NCBI GenBank assembly: GCA_037389465.1
Contig: JAZARR010000080.1
Coordinates: 1-64,000 of the forward strand
Direction: 5' to 3'
From: Baylisascaris procyonis
Taxonomy: Eukaryota > Nematoda > Chromadorea > Rhabditida > Ascarididae
DNA length: 64,000 nt
Shown: one piece after another, positions 37,124-50,100 of the stretch
Position numbering within the stretch: the stretch's first letter is position 1
How the letters are laid out: each line of letters opens with the position of its first letter
Made by a program: the position numbers and the translations under genes
Notes under the pieces: model-generated
Seen by the model: the letters and a program-made list of their open reading frames with translations, nothing else
Told to the model about the DNA's origin: nothing
Databases searched by the model: none

Positions 37124-37734
37124 GAAACTATTTTCATATTCCATTGAAAGAAGAACTCTGGAGGGCTCAATTTAGCGTTGAAGAACGGATTCGGGTCGAA
37201 TTAGCACCGCTTATCTATATTTCCTTTATCCACAATCATTTACACTTGTGTATTATCCCACACGGTTACTCTCTATAAGGAGTAAGGAATCAGTGGGGGT
37301 GAGGGGGGGGGGGTGGGGTTTCTTGCATCGTCCTGACCAGAAGTTTTCCTCAGAAATCTATGTACGACGAGGATGCAGATCCTCCTCCTCCTCAAGACGG
37401 CATCCTGCAGGTATCGATCATCGATCTCGATATGGCCTTTCTGACGCTAAGAACCACTCCACAAGTAACATGATGTGGCATTTGCAGTCAGAGAAAAAAA
37501 AAAATCCCACTTTTACAGTGATGTCATTTTCATTTCTTCTTTATATAAGTGAAATTATTCTCTTAGAGATTCCGTCGTTATAAGCAAATATAGGTTATTG
37601 ATGAGTACAATGAAGGAAAAGTTGGCATAGCTGAGGTGGTGATATTGGTGGAATGTAGTGGGACAGTACGCGGAACAACAGCAGATCGTGTACCCATCCA
37701 GTCTTCACTTATTATGGCTTTACCATTCCATTAG
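37124..37734 (+). CDS. Unidentified gene, last three exons
   Basis: I do not recognise this protein. Three stretches with plausible splice ends read in one frame: about 37124-37192 (after TGTTAG; reads NYFHIPLKEELWRAQFSVEE, donor uncertain, about CGG/gtcgaa), 37354-37410 (after TTCCTCAG; reads KSMYDEDADPPPPQDGILQ, donor gtatcg) and 37594-37734 (after ATATAG; 47 codons, starts VIDEYNEGKVGIAE and ends IMALPFH, stop TAG). The last two exons are whole codons in length and phase 0. There is no signal peptide or membrane segment in this part. The 5' part must lie upstream but no convincing exon was found between 34 and 37.1 kb. It ends about 250 bases before a poly(A) signal and 300 before the SET1 5' exon. 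It could still be a chance reading. Confidence 0.4.
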
Positions 37735-37982
37735 TGATCAAACGGGTTGAAGTATTTTATTTATTTATTTATTTATTCATTTATTTATTTATACATTTGT
37801 TTATTTTTTCGCTTATTTTTTTTCTTGGATCATAGTAGAAATGGTAATATAATATTCGATGTGTTGCGTTTTCTAGTATTTCTATTATTTCATTTTGCGT
37901 ATTGTTTTTTTTTTCGCGTAAATTTTTATGAATAATTTTTCTTTATTTACATATCTATAATTTTATAACGTGATAATTGAAA

Positions 37983-37988
37983 AATAAA
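37983..37988 (+). promoter_or_regulatory. Poly(A) signal between the unidentified gene and SET1
   Basis: AATAAA about 250 bases after the TAG at 37732-37734 and about 40 bases before the acceptor at 38028-38029. Its position suits 3' end formation of the upstream transcript. Confidence 0.5.
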
Positions 37989-38027
37989 AATGATTTAAAT
38001 GAGATAATTTCTTATTTTATGAATTTC

Positions 38028-38029
38028 AG
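38028..38029 (+). promoter_or_regulatory. 3' splice or trans-splice acceptor of the SET1 5' exon
   Basis: The sequence ATTTCAG ends here, 126 bases before the proposed SET1 ATG, with in-frame stops between. It therefore marks either a 5' UTR intron end or a spliced-leader addition site. The nearby poly(A) signal makes the second reading attractive but unproven. Confidence 0.45.
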
Positions 38030-38155
38030 TTGAGCATCGCTCACTCTTTATTCATAGACGTTACCACAAATAGTGCTCAAAGTGGTGGTAACAAAAACGA
38101 TTAGCATTATAACAACGTCGGGCGTTATCCACCATCATTTAATCGTGATCGTGTT

Positions 38156-41100
38156 ATGGATGCGCGTAACGGTGGCGCCGATCGCTTAAATGGTTATTTA
38201 CTTTTGAATTATTTTCTTTTTTTTTAATATTATTTTACAGATCGTTCGTATTTTAGTTTATGGGGTCTTTTTTCAACTATACCCTCGATCGGGTTTTTAT
38301 TCATCAGTAGATAGGCAATTACTTTGGCACTCATATTTTCTTAGAAATAAATAATTCCTTTATTCACTTTCGATCGAGCAACGAATTAAGTCGATTTTCC
38401 GTTTAGTTAAACTTGTGGTATAACTTTTTGATGCTCTAACCCACTTTATCTTATACCAAATTTTAGGCGAATGCCATCCTCCCCCATTAACATTCCCATC
38501 TGGGAAACATTCTTCCCATGTAATTATCTCTTACTCTGTGTTTGAGAGATTGACTTATTATTTTTTTCCATTTCGGGTAAAAAGGATTATTTTTTTTTTC
38601 CATTTCGGGTAAAAAGGCATCAATTTGTAGTATCGTTTATCCTCCTCACATTGCAATTCACCACAAATTTAAACCCTTTTTATGCTGGTTAGGTTCAGTA
38701 TATGAAGTCTCAGGCGGATCGAAACGTTGCCTTTCGTTTTTGTTATGAGACAGTTGCGCCATTTTTTGCGACGGTCGTTTAATCTCAAACGGATATAGGG
38801 TCCTTATCGATTTTTAAGAAGGATGGCTAAGATTTTTGCTAAATTTTTGCATAATCTAGAAAGCCTTATGACGTCAAGCTTACTATTGAATGGGAGGGGG
38901 ATGTGATCTTGAAATACTTACATAACAATGATTACCCCTCTTTTTTAATGATAAAATTCAATAAAAAATTTGATAGAATATATGAAGTGAGCGGTGTTTG
39001 GCACATCGCCAACGTGAATGAGTGCCGATGCGTGCTTTTAGAAGGTGCACCGCCCGCGCAACGCGCACGCCCGACGAGTGCTGCTCGACATGTGAAGTGC
39101 GACGCATGGAAAGTTATTAATGTGGATGCACGATCGTTCGTCTATAGATTCGATGGAGTTTGCAAGGAGCTACCTCAGGTTTGTAAGGCTCCGACTTGTC
39201 TATGTGTTTTCAACCATTTCACGTGCATCTTTATAGTGCACATGATCAATATTAGACTTAAAGGGTAGAGTTTAGGTTGAGATTCGAAAAGACTATCGCA
39301 ATCACCTTATAAAACCCACTGAGGTCATTGGTATCATACATGGATTTCTTTCGTGCTATTCTCTTGTTTCCCTTGCTGGATCATCGGTGAACTTTCGATA
39401 GGCATCTACAACTGCTTCAATATTTTCTCGTATGAACCAACTTAGAACAGTTGAGTCAGATTGCATCATGATAGTCGTATCCGTTTCCGCAGAAGTAGCG
39501 CCTGAAAGGAGAAAAATGAAGGTGGAATGAGGGGGAAGGGGATAAGTTGGAGGATTAAGAAGATGGGATCTTCTGTGGATGTTCGGGATTTCCAAGCGGA
39601 ATGGGATGACATTGTTTGGAAACTCATGAAGGAGGTTCATCCAACAATTAGTGAATATGAATATAAATTCTCAACCATAATTTCAGTATACAATTTATGC
39701 GGTCAGTGATCCACGAAACCAATATGTGCGCTTTCGTAAAACGGAGACACTCGACTTGCTCATCCCATTATTTGTGGTTCGTTCTTTTCTTGTTGATAGC
39801 CGTCTACCTCTATATAAAATTTTTTCTATTTATTTTTTTGTGGAGGCAAAAAATGTTGAATTTATTTATAGTGAAGAGAAAAGTGAACACCTCTGTTTGA
39901 GAAGGAGAGCGAAAAATAAAGAAAAATAACGAAAGAAAGTTTAAATTGACAATTCTTAATAATCTATAATATTGCTGATTGCTTCAGAGCAATCTATTGT
40001 TCTTAGTGAATGAGATATATACCATTCGATTCTTCAATTGTAGATGCAATGAGTACGATTGATACGTAATTGGATCTTTTGCTAATCCTTTTTTTAAAGG
40101 TTTCATTTGTAGGTTCTATTTTTCAGGCTTTGGTTGTGAGTATCAGTTTAGTTTGCATTTACGAAATATGCACCGCTATGGGGGGCAGGACCTTCTCCTT
40201 CCTCTAGTTTTGAAGAAGGACTTCAGATTGATTCAGGATTGAGATAGGCAGAGACCCCTACTTCCCCTTTCCTCAACCGTCGCTCTTTATCGTCTAAATA
40301 AATTGGGGGGGGGGGAGGTCATTCTGTCTATTTTATTGATGAAGTTATATTGCAGGTGGATAACAACTCGGTTGGCATACCACCTAAGCGTGAGGTGTCT
40401 ATCTACGGTCTTAACGATAACATCAATGAATCGTTTTTGCGGGATATGTGCGAGTAGGTTTTTCTTTCTTATTTTTCGAATATATTTTCAGCATTTAGCA
40501 GGACTCTTAGGGCACAATTGCAGAGGACGATGGCACCCTAACTGCGAACTGCGAATGGAGCTGAGCTCCTGCCCAACACTGCGTAGATACCACTATCTTA
40601 CTGTGCACTCTACAAGTGGATATTAGCGCCCATCACAGAAACTCGAAAACTTGTAAAATAAACGGGTAATTTTTTTCCATCATTCAACTGAGAGTGTCAA
40701 ATAATGTCTGCATGCAAAATTTCGACTCAATTGAAGAAGGGGAAGTGCACTTGCTGGAGGGGCCATTTGTGCTGTGCTAATCAAAGATTGCAGAGAACGA
40801 TGGCCTATGCGGCAGGTGCACTTCCACTTTGGGCTGAAATTTCACACGGAGACATTATTTGAAACTCTCATTTGAATGATGGAAAAAATTGTACGTTTTT
40901 ACCACAAATTTTCAAGTTTCTTTGATGGGTGTTAGTATTCGTTTGCAGAATGCTGAGTACGGTAGCCGGTACGTACGCAGAGTTGCGCAGGAGCTCAGCT
41001 CCGTTCGCAGTTCGCAACTGTGGTGCCATCGTTCTTTGCAAGAGTGCCGACTTTTGATCATCTTAGAGAGCCATTTTTCTTTCTTCTTTTTCTTATATCC

Positions 41101-44100
41101 TGTATCATTGTATCGGTATCTTTTCCTTGTATTGTTCGGCAGTAATTTCCTCTCGTATCGTCCGATATCCCTTCCTGTCATCCATCTTCTTTATCTCTTA
41201 TCCTTCCTCTTCCCTTCCTTTCTCACTCTTTCGATATTCCTTCATTTGAGAAATTCTGCGATGACAAATGTTGATCCACTCTCTTCTAATCAATAAAGTT
41301 TAGTTGCATTCAGTGGTCTACAAGATCGCATTTTGGTCACATTGAGAGATTTTTTCGTTCACACTTATTCCTTCTTTTTAAGCAGACCCTATATAGTTGG
41401 AGTGCTGTGATTGACGCATACAACCATACACATGTTTTTATTCGTCCATTTACTATTTATTTGGTTTCTTTTTTTCATTTCATAAATATATTTTAAATTT
41501 TCCTTCATTTAATTAGAGAAAACTTTGATGAATTTGGCTAAAATTTTTCTTTACTATGCGTCAGTTTGTTCTCACTTTTCTTTACATCCTATCAAATCAC
41601 CATATTTTCTTTTTTTAAAGGCTCAACTTCTTTGAGAGTTCCTACTGTGAATTAAATAAGAATAATGGGTGAATGATCGGATCTTTTCTTGCATTCTTGT
41701 TAGAAAGGAAGAAAGGAGAGGAAAATAGCAACAGCGCAAATCGCAGACAGGTTTTGAATGAAATTTACAACCTAGTGGAAAAATGATACGAAAAAGTGCA
41801 AAGAGAAAAAAATGTCGGCGAAAAGGACGGTTGTTTGACTTGCTTTAATCTCTCCCCCTTCCTCCCATCTTCTCTTCCTGCTTTCCGTTTTATTTCCCAT
41901 CACTGTAAGTAGAAGTACCAATGGAGTAGTGGTACCGAAGAGATGGGAAAATCTATGACAACGATTGTGATTGCAGGAAAGTGGGTCCTGTATGTGAGGT
42001 GATCATCTATCGGCATCCTCGTACAAAGAAACATATGGGAATGGCACTGGTAGTATTCGAGGAACCGAGCGTCGCGAGTCTATTCGTTGCGAAGACAGAT
42101 GGCTGTTCGGTGATGGGTGGACTCATTACTTGCTTCCTTGATCCTTACGGTATGAGTTTCTTAATTCCCTCTTTTTGAATAAATTAAATCAAATGATATG
42201 CTTATTGTTGGTGGTTTTTTTTGGGGGGGATGAACAGAGTGTCGTTATTCTAGAAGCGAATCGCACTTCGCTTGGAAATGTTTGAAATTTCATAAAAGAT
42301 TGGAGAGTTTATTTTTTTTTAAAGTAGAATTTCGCATGAGTTCAGGTGAATACCTTATATGCTGATTTAAGTTACTAAAAACTTCAGCTAGAGCATTCTC
42401 AGGTACTCAGGGAATAGCAGCGTACAACCCTTTACCTATTTTTTTGCACATTTGTGCGGTTGATATGACAGGAAGTTGGCATGGTCGGTGACTTAAATCC
42501 TACTGCCCTCAGTTGTAGTTGTAATTTTCTTGCATAGTGTCAATTAATGTGGATTGCCGTTGGCTGTGAGATAACAAATGTGTTTATAGCGTCGAAGATA
42601 AGCAGACGTTATGAGAAAATTGCGATGGAATGTGCACCGATCCCTAATTACCTGCGAGGCGTTGATGAGGCAAAACTCAATGAATTACGCCGGACATTGA
42701 ATTTGCCACGATCACCTGATGAGGTATTTTTCATTAATATATTTATTAGTTCATTTAAGTAAAAATTTGCACTTTCTGTTGAGTATTGTAAAATCTTTGA
42801 TTGTAAACATTCCGTTTTATATGTTGGTTTATGGGGTACGTCTATTTTGAGTATTAAAGAGGCAGAATCCTGTCTTAAATATTGAAGGTTTTATTTAGGT
42901 GGAGCCTCAGTTATTTCCATGGTTTTAACCTTTTAGTTATTAGTGCAATCTTTGACCTTCAATTGATGAATCTGTGCTGTTATGAATGATTGAATAGTTT
43001 CCATTGTATCAAGAACTGAGAGGGGATATAGACGATATTTGAAAGTCTCGTATTGGAAGTTGCATACAGTGATGTGATGAAACGTTCAGAGGAGATTTTT
43101 AAAGATCTAGGTAATATGTAGTCATTCGATGACTATTGCAAAAGGAGTGATGTAGAGGATAAAGAAGTTCGTAAATCGGTGGGATGCGAAGTTTGACCCC
43201 CCTGACCCTTCTCTTTTTAACCTTTTTTAGTAGAACGTTATAGGGGGTTTTATTTACTGGCTATGAAAATTGCCTTGAGAGAATCAGGAGATAAGTGATT
43301 TTGTTAATGAAATTTAATGGGTTTCAAGTTTCATAAGCTGCTATCTATTTCAAAAGTTTGACTCTAGTGATATTGTAGTAATGCTTATGAAATTGGTGAG
43401 TGAGCTAGGAGCTTTTCGTTGAGAGATTCAAACAGCATCATCCATATGACCACGAAAAATGTCAAAATTTCATCTCAATATAGAAAAGAAATTGGCCCAT
43501 GATTCTGCCCCACATGCGTGTCTGAATTTTTTTTACATCCTAAACTTTTTTTTCTACAAAAAGCACGCATTGTGCCCTGATTGGTACAGCAGCATTCCTC
43601 TACTTTTTATAGTTTTTCGTGAGAGTTTGAGTTGTCTGGAGTTTTTGAAGGCGTTACACGACGATCAGCCCTCATGCAGTGGAATGGATCGGTTGGAGGA
43701 TACCTACGATCACGTTGATAAGTCTTTCGAATCGTTCAACAAGCAAGTGCCATCACACTCTCCTTGTAGGTTTTTAAATATCATCAACTTTTTAAAATTT
43801 GCATATTGCTTTGATGAGGTCATGACGGGTCTGATGATAGGGCCGAGTTCGATTTAATAATACGATCGAGTTCGGTCTGGTTAATTTGAAGTTTCTTGTA
43901 TATGGTGGATGGCGTGTTAAGAAGGATGTCGTAAAAGTATTTTGCATCGTTACTGTATTCTACTAAAACTTAATTTCTGACTTATTCAACTTACTGAAAG
44001 CGAGAAATATTGCTCCTTCGTTGTACCTCATTCTCGGAGATTGTTTTCGTTTTCCAAATTTTCTGCTCAAGTCATAATTATCGTTACTGTGATAATGCAT

Positions 44101-47100
44101 CATCACTTTAAATATTTTCATCAATTTTACCTCCCTGTTTCTATAAGTATATAAATCCGTGTTATATTCCGATCTGTCTGCAGTTTCATCGTTCTCATAA
44201 TATGTTATTCGATCACCCATTTGCAAATCTGCAGATTATTTTATTTAAGCATTTCATTTTAGCGCATTCCTATGGAATAGGATGAACTGGCTTCGAAGTA
44301 AACTGAAAAGATTCACTTACAGGTGAGTCAACGCCGCGGGCGGCATTCGATTACAATGCGGGATTGATGAGCACACCGAAGGTTTCGGCTTCCATTGAAG
44401 CCATCACAGTTTTGCCTTCTGCTGCATCGGATGTTATCGCATCTACTGCCCATTGCCCGCCTCCTCCTGCACCCCCTCCTCCATTGTTACGTCCAGCAGT
44501 TCCTCCATCGGTAACAGGCCTTCCACCTCCTCCGGCATCAAGCCTTCCAGCTCCACCAGCAACAGGCCTTCCACCTCCTCCGGGCACAGTTGCCCCAGGT
44601 CTGCCTGCAGCAGGCCTTCCACCTCCACTGGGCACAGCCCTTCCAGGTCCACCTGCAGCAGGCCTGCCACCCCCGCCACCTTTTTTTCTTTCTACGCACT
44701 CGCCAATACCTCCTTCTCCACTTGCATTTCCGGTTTCACCGGTACAAGCATTTTATCCCGTGACTGCAGCAGTGCCCGGTGTTCCATTGGTTTACACACC
44801 ACTTCTGAAGTCGGCCGATTATGTTCCACCACCACCACCTCCAACTAGTTCAGGTTGGTTAGTTTGTCATTCGGTGGACGGTATTGTTTATTCGATTTTG
44901 GCGAGTCACTCTGCAAGAAAGAGAATGGACAACCACTTGAAGTGTTTCTTCTTGACCTTTTTTAATGAGGAAATGAGTGTAATTGCTTGAAATTATCGAA
45001 GCGGACTGACGTATATTCTTATGAATGTTTCGTTGATAATCATTTTTGAAGTGGTTAATTGCTGTTGTCAGAGTGCACTGCTATCTGATCAGCAGGTTGA
45101 TTCCATTTTTGCATATATGTTTTAAGTTATAGACTAACAATGAAAAGTTCTTGCCTATATCATTATACACATCGAGGTTAACAGACAGAGATCAGATACA
45201 ATTGATCAGTAGTTTTCTTATTGATCGGACTTTCGTCAGCGTTGCTTGTTAGATGTTGCATGAATTTATTTGAGAAGAGGATTGAAATTGCAGCGCTGAG
45301 ATCGATTTTGACTCCGAAAATGTCGACAGTGCGTTCGATGTGCGAACTATCATCATTGAATGCGCCTCCATTACCGCCACCTACAATCGTTGGGACGACC
45401 GCAGATCCCGTTGCTAGGATACCAGTTTCCGGAAAGGCACCGATCGATCCTTCGCCGGTATTAATTTTTTCTTGAAAAACTTTATTTATGGAACATTTTC
45501 TTTAAAAAATATGAAATAAGGCATGATCTTTACTTTGAGACGTAGTTCATTCGACATTTTTACTAAATTGATGCACTCAGTGGAAAACAGTCTTATGGTA
45601 TCAGCTGTAGGACGGAGTGGGGGATGGGAGGACGAAGAAAGAGGAGGAGAAGCTATGGATTGCGCATTCCAAGCACTAAGGTTTAATGATGGCTTCTCGG
45701 CAAAGAATGGGCACTAAGGAATGGCAATGAAAAGGAATTGAGGAAAGAACTTTGCGGTTGAATGACATGAAAAAAAGGGGGATGGGAGGTAATGCGTTTT
45801 GATGCGTTTCGTGGGCAATATCTCTTAGGCTTCAACTTTTCATTAAATTTTTTTTAAAGAACGTCCTATATTTATAGTTTTTGACCACTTCTCAAGTTTT
45901 ACTGTTATTGCCATTATTAATGGGTGTCATATAAACCGAGACTTGACATCGGGTTGCGTAATTTATTAGTTACACCCTACTCATGTGTTGCGTTCATACT
46001 GTATCTATTTTTAGTTCTCGAAAAAGCATGATATGCGTATATTTATCTCATTGTGCCTTTTGGGCCGAGAAAGGAAATGAAAGAAACAAGAATTGCTTCA
46101 AAACGATAGAGCTTTCTCATCCACGAATTATTACAGATTTGAACAGTGTGGAAATTCTATGATTATATGCATTCTTCATTAAACACCTTTTAATTTTATG
46201 TCACATGATTGCAGATGAAGGAGGGGTTGGGGCGGGGGGCAGGGGAAACAGGAATAATCTGCAGTTTTTATAGCTGATTTGAGGTGAGGTCGAAACATCA
46301 TTTAATTAATTTAACTGCTCAAGCCAGCTCATTTACATGCAACAAATGCCACACAATTTATGAATAAACGTGGTCTATTGTTTTCTTTTTGATGGTTAAT
46401 ATATGAGATGTTCTTATTACATTGTTGACCTTATTATATATTCAGGAAAGGGGACAACAAGAACGAGACGAGGAAAAAAGAATATCAACAAAGAAAGAAG
46501 ATGGAAAATTAGGAAAGCGACTTATACGCACTCAATCACAAAAATTACACCACGTGGAGGATATTGGTGGTATCGATTTAATCAATTGCTTCACACATAG
46601 ATAGGAATGTACTATATTGTTAAATTAAAAGCGCATTCGCTTTTTTGATAAGGATATTTGGTTAGCTTTTTTTGAGGAAGGCGGGAATCCGAGGATTTCA
46701 ATTCGGATATTGAAGTGAAAAACGGTGTAGGTTGGTTTTAAAGAAAGGGCTTCCGCTTCACTGTTTTGTTTGTAGTCAACATCCCCGCAGAATGACATTT
46801 TTTCCACGTTTCCTTAGATATATTTGTTTATCGTTGAACGAGTTTTTTATCCATCCAGAGGAACAAAATGTCTCGTCACGAGGTCGTCCACGGAAGAGGA
46901 GGCATGCGACATGCTCAACGTCAACGTTATCGTCGAGTGGAGCTGAGGATTCTGTAAGCGAGGCGGAGAGCGACCTGAGTGCCTTCCAAAGGAAAATGAA
47001 AGCCGAACGCCGAGCAAAGAAAAAACGACATATTGAAGCGATTATTGAAGAGGTTATTATTAAAATATTATATATTATTGCAATGGTCCATTAAGAATTT

Positions 47101-50100
47101 GAGACCAGTACAGTTGAGGGACGGCATTGATTTCTTTTCTTTCTTTGAAGTCAGAGTCCATAAGTTTGGATGGCATTTCGGGAAAATTTTGAGTAACTTC
47201 TAAAATATCGGAGTAAGGTATGTCTTTTGCACCGTTGAAAAGCGAGTTCCAGCGCAAAATACCGAAACGTTTAAAGATTGAATTGATTGGATTGCGTCTG
47301 TTGGTGAGTAGATGGAAATTGCGCTATCGTTCATCTAGAGCATCATCTAAATAAAAGGTGTAGGCAGGTTTAGAGTTAGGGGAAGAGATCTTCAGGTGGT
47401 GTTTCAAGAGCGGTTAAATTCGAGCTTTCGAGGAGTTTGCAGACATGTAACTGTTTAGAGATTTTGATAGCGATAGATGGCATTGGGTTTTCTAAGTTTT
47501 GTTGATATTCGATTTGGTAGTTGTACGAAAAATGAAAAAAAAAATCCTTAGTGCACATAATAAGCGATCTGATCGATGAGGAATGTGCAAAAGTAGGATG
47601 GAGATTGAAATTATCTGGCGGACCAAAATTCGGAAAATAGAAGAGATTTGGAGTGAATCAAGCTTGTACAATAGAGATCAGGATTAAGGGAAGTTTTTGA
47701 AGAGAACAATGTGTCCGTTTTACATTCCCCTATCAACAGGAGATGGAGTGATTCTTCATTACGGCTTCCCTCCTAAATACCGTATGGAAATTCCGATTTC
47801 CTATGCCAGACTTTATATATTTTTTGCATATGCTGAGAATTGTGACGGTTATTTAGCTCGATGAATCGTGCGATGAGTGTTGCGTTCATCTAAACAGTTT
47901 TATGTGAGATTTTGATTGTCTTTCCGTGCTTTTAATTATACGTTTATATCGTAGTTGCAATATGAATTGGACAGGTGGTGGAGGCGGAGGCATTTCAACT
48001 TGGTGGTGGATGGAAGGCATAGTACCCTACCCTGTAAACGGGGGAAGGAATTTAGCATAAGATCTATTTGAACAGCAATTACGTTTTATGGATTTTTGGA
48101 TATTCTGGAAAGCATTAAACAAAAGCCATGAATTTGTTTATACCATTTTGCATTAATTGATTTCTTTATTTTGCAGAAGCGAAAATATTATAAAAGAAGG
48201 AGCTATGCCGAAGGGTCTAAAGATTATTATAAGGTGTGTTTCTCTTATGTTTATAAATCGAAAAGAGAATTTTTTAAGGGTTCTTTATGGGTAAAAGGGG
48301 AGCGGAAGTGGGGGGGGGGTCTCAACTAGTCGCCCCACCTTGGGACGTAGAAAATCGCTTATTAGTTAATGCAAAGTAACAAAATATTGTATGCTGTGTG
48401 TTTTTGCAAGATTCTGTACTCGCACGGGAGTGCTTCATAGTAAATTGAAGATTTCGTGCAGGTAGTACCAGGAGGTTGAAATAGGGTCAGAATCTGTCGC
48501 TATTCAACAATTTCTTTTATTTAAATTGAAATGTCATCATCATTGCAACCTTAGAAAGCGATGCAATAATTAACGCAATTTATTTGTAAGAGAGAGAGTA
48601 TAAGAAATGTGGCGCTCACAGAAAATCGATTTTTCGGGTTTTCCTGTATATAACTATAGATTGACAAGCCGTATTCTACCCTGCCGTCCTCAATTTTGTG
48701 TATTCAAGGCATGGTGTATAATCAGTTATGCTCAGATTATATGGCGTTACATTCATTGAAGGAGGTTGTAATTCGAACATTGGATGAGCCAAAGGACCGC
48801 AAGGATGCAGGCATTTCACGGTCCCATGGCGATTCTCGCGAGCTGGTTCAGGAAGTCGAGAGGTACCAACGAATCAGAAGGTTGTTATGTTTGATTATTC
48901 GTGAAAATCGATTTTGCTAGTTAAACTGTAGGGAACAAGCACGAACTCTAAAGGTTCGTGTCGTTTCTCGCATTTTGCATTGAACCGGACGGTGCTGCAT
49001 TGACTTCCGGTTTGCTGATATTTGATCTTATATTATTTCTTGCTAAGTGACTGCTCGGCGAACAAGAACACGTTGCGGATCTTAAGCTATAGTCCTCACT
49101 CTTATCCAGGATTTGGTGTTTATCTAGGCGATTATCGCTTTCTTATCTGAGATCGAAGTCCTCATCTTCCGGTTTTCTATGTTGATGCTTTCAGATATAA
49201 ACGACGTCGGAGCGATGATATGCGAACATCATCCCCTGAAGTGCGCCATATGAAGTCGGAACCTGCTGAGCCTCGAGAGATAGATTTACCGGATTTGGAG
49301 AGTGTGAGTAGCGATGACGACTCGCATCGCCGAAGAAAGCATCGATCGAGGCATGCTAGTTGTTCGCAGACACCGCCTATCGTGAGAGATAAAGTATGTT
49401 TTTAGAGGGCTGTGCTTGGAGCATAAGAACATGTTGTAGTTGTAAATTATAAAATGTGTACAAGGTGGCTCCTAATGGTTGTTGCTGTAGTTGTGGACAG
49501 GCCACAGTTCGCTCTCGTGCTGCTATCAGTATAGGTTGTTGGGCTCACTGGCTGTACCGAAGTTGTCGACTTATTTGCTGTAGGATTCGTAATAAGATCT
49601 GACATGTTGGTAGATAGTTTCATAGGCTTTGTTACCATAAAGAGTAAGGAGGATTTTGAAGCGATCTGCTTCGGTGTTCTCGTCCAATAACATGTTGGAG
49701 GGATTCTCGTTTAGACAAGAAAAACTCTGGCTCGGTTGGTACTATCTACGTGAACGACGTTTTATGAAATATCACACTCATACTCGGGTCTTTCAGAGCT
49801 GTTCAGAATGAAGAGCTTTTGCTGGTGGAAATTCCACAGATTTATTGAAATAATGAGGGAGTAATTTCTCGTAATTCTATATTGGGTGCATATCTCTATC
49901 TCATTCGCAAACTCTTTTGCTTCATGCCTCAGTTAAACTTGGTAGAATGGGCGAATGCTTGCAAGTGAACATGATTGCTTCCGGTATGGCATGTATTTTT
50001 TGTGCATATATTATTTTATTTCAGGATCGGCGATCTTTCGCTGCAGTAAATGCAAATCCAACGCGAATATATTCGCGTTCAGGAAACGAGAGAAAAGATC

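Noticed and set aside
44351..44679. Antisense Gly-rich and Glu/Leu-rich frames opposite SET1 exon 8
   Set aside because: Shadows of the proline-rich sense repeat; the sense exon fits the SETD1 family and phases.
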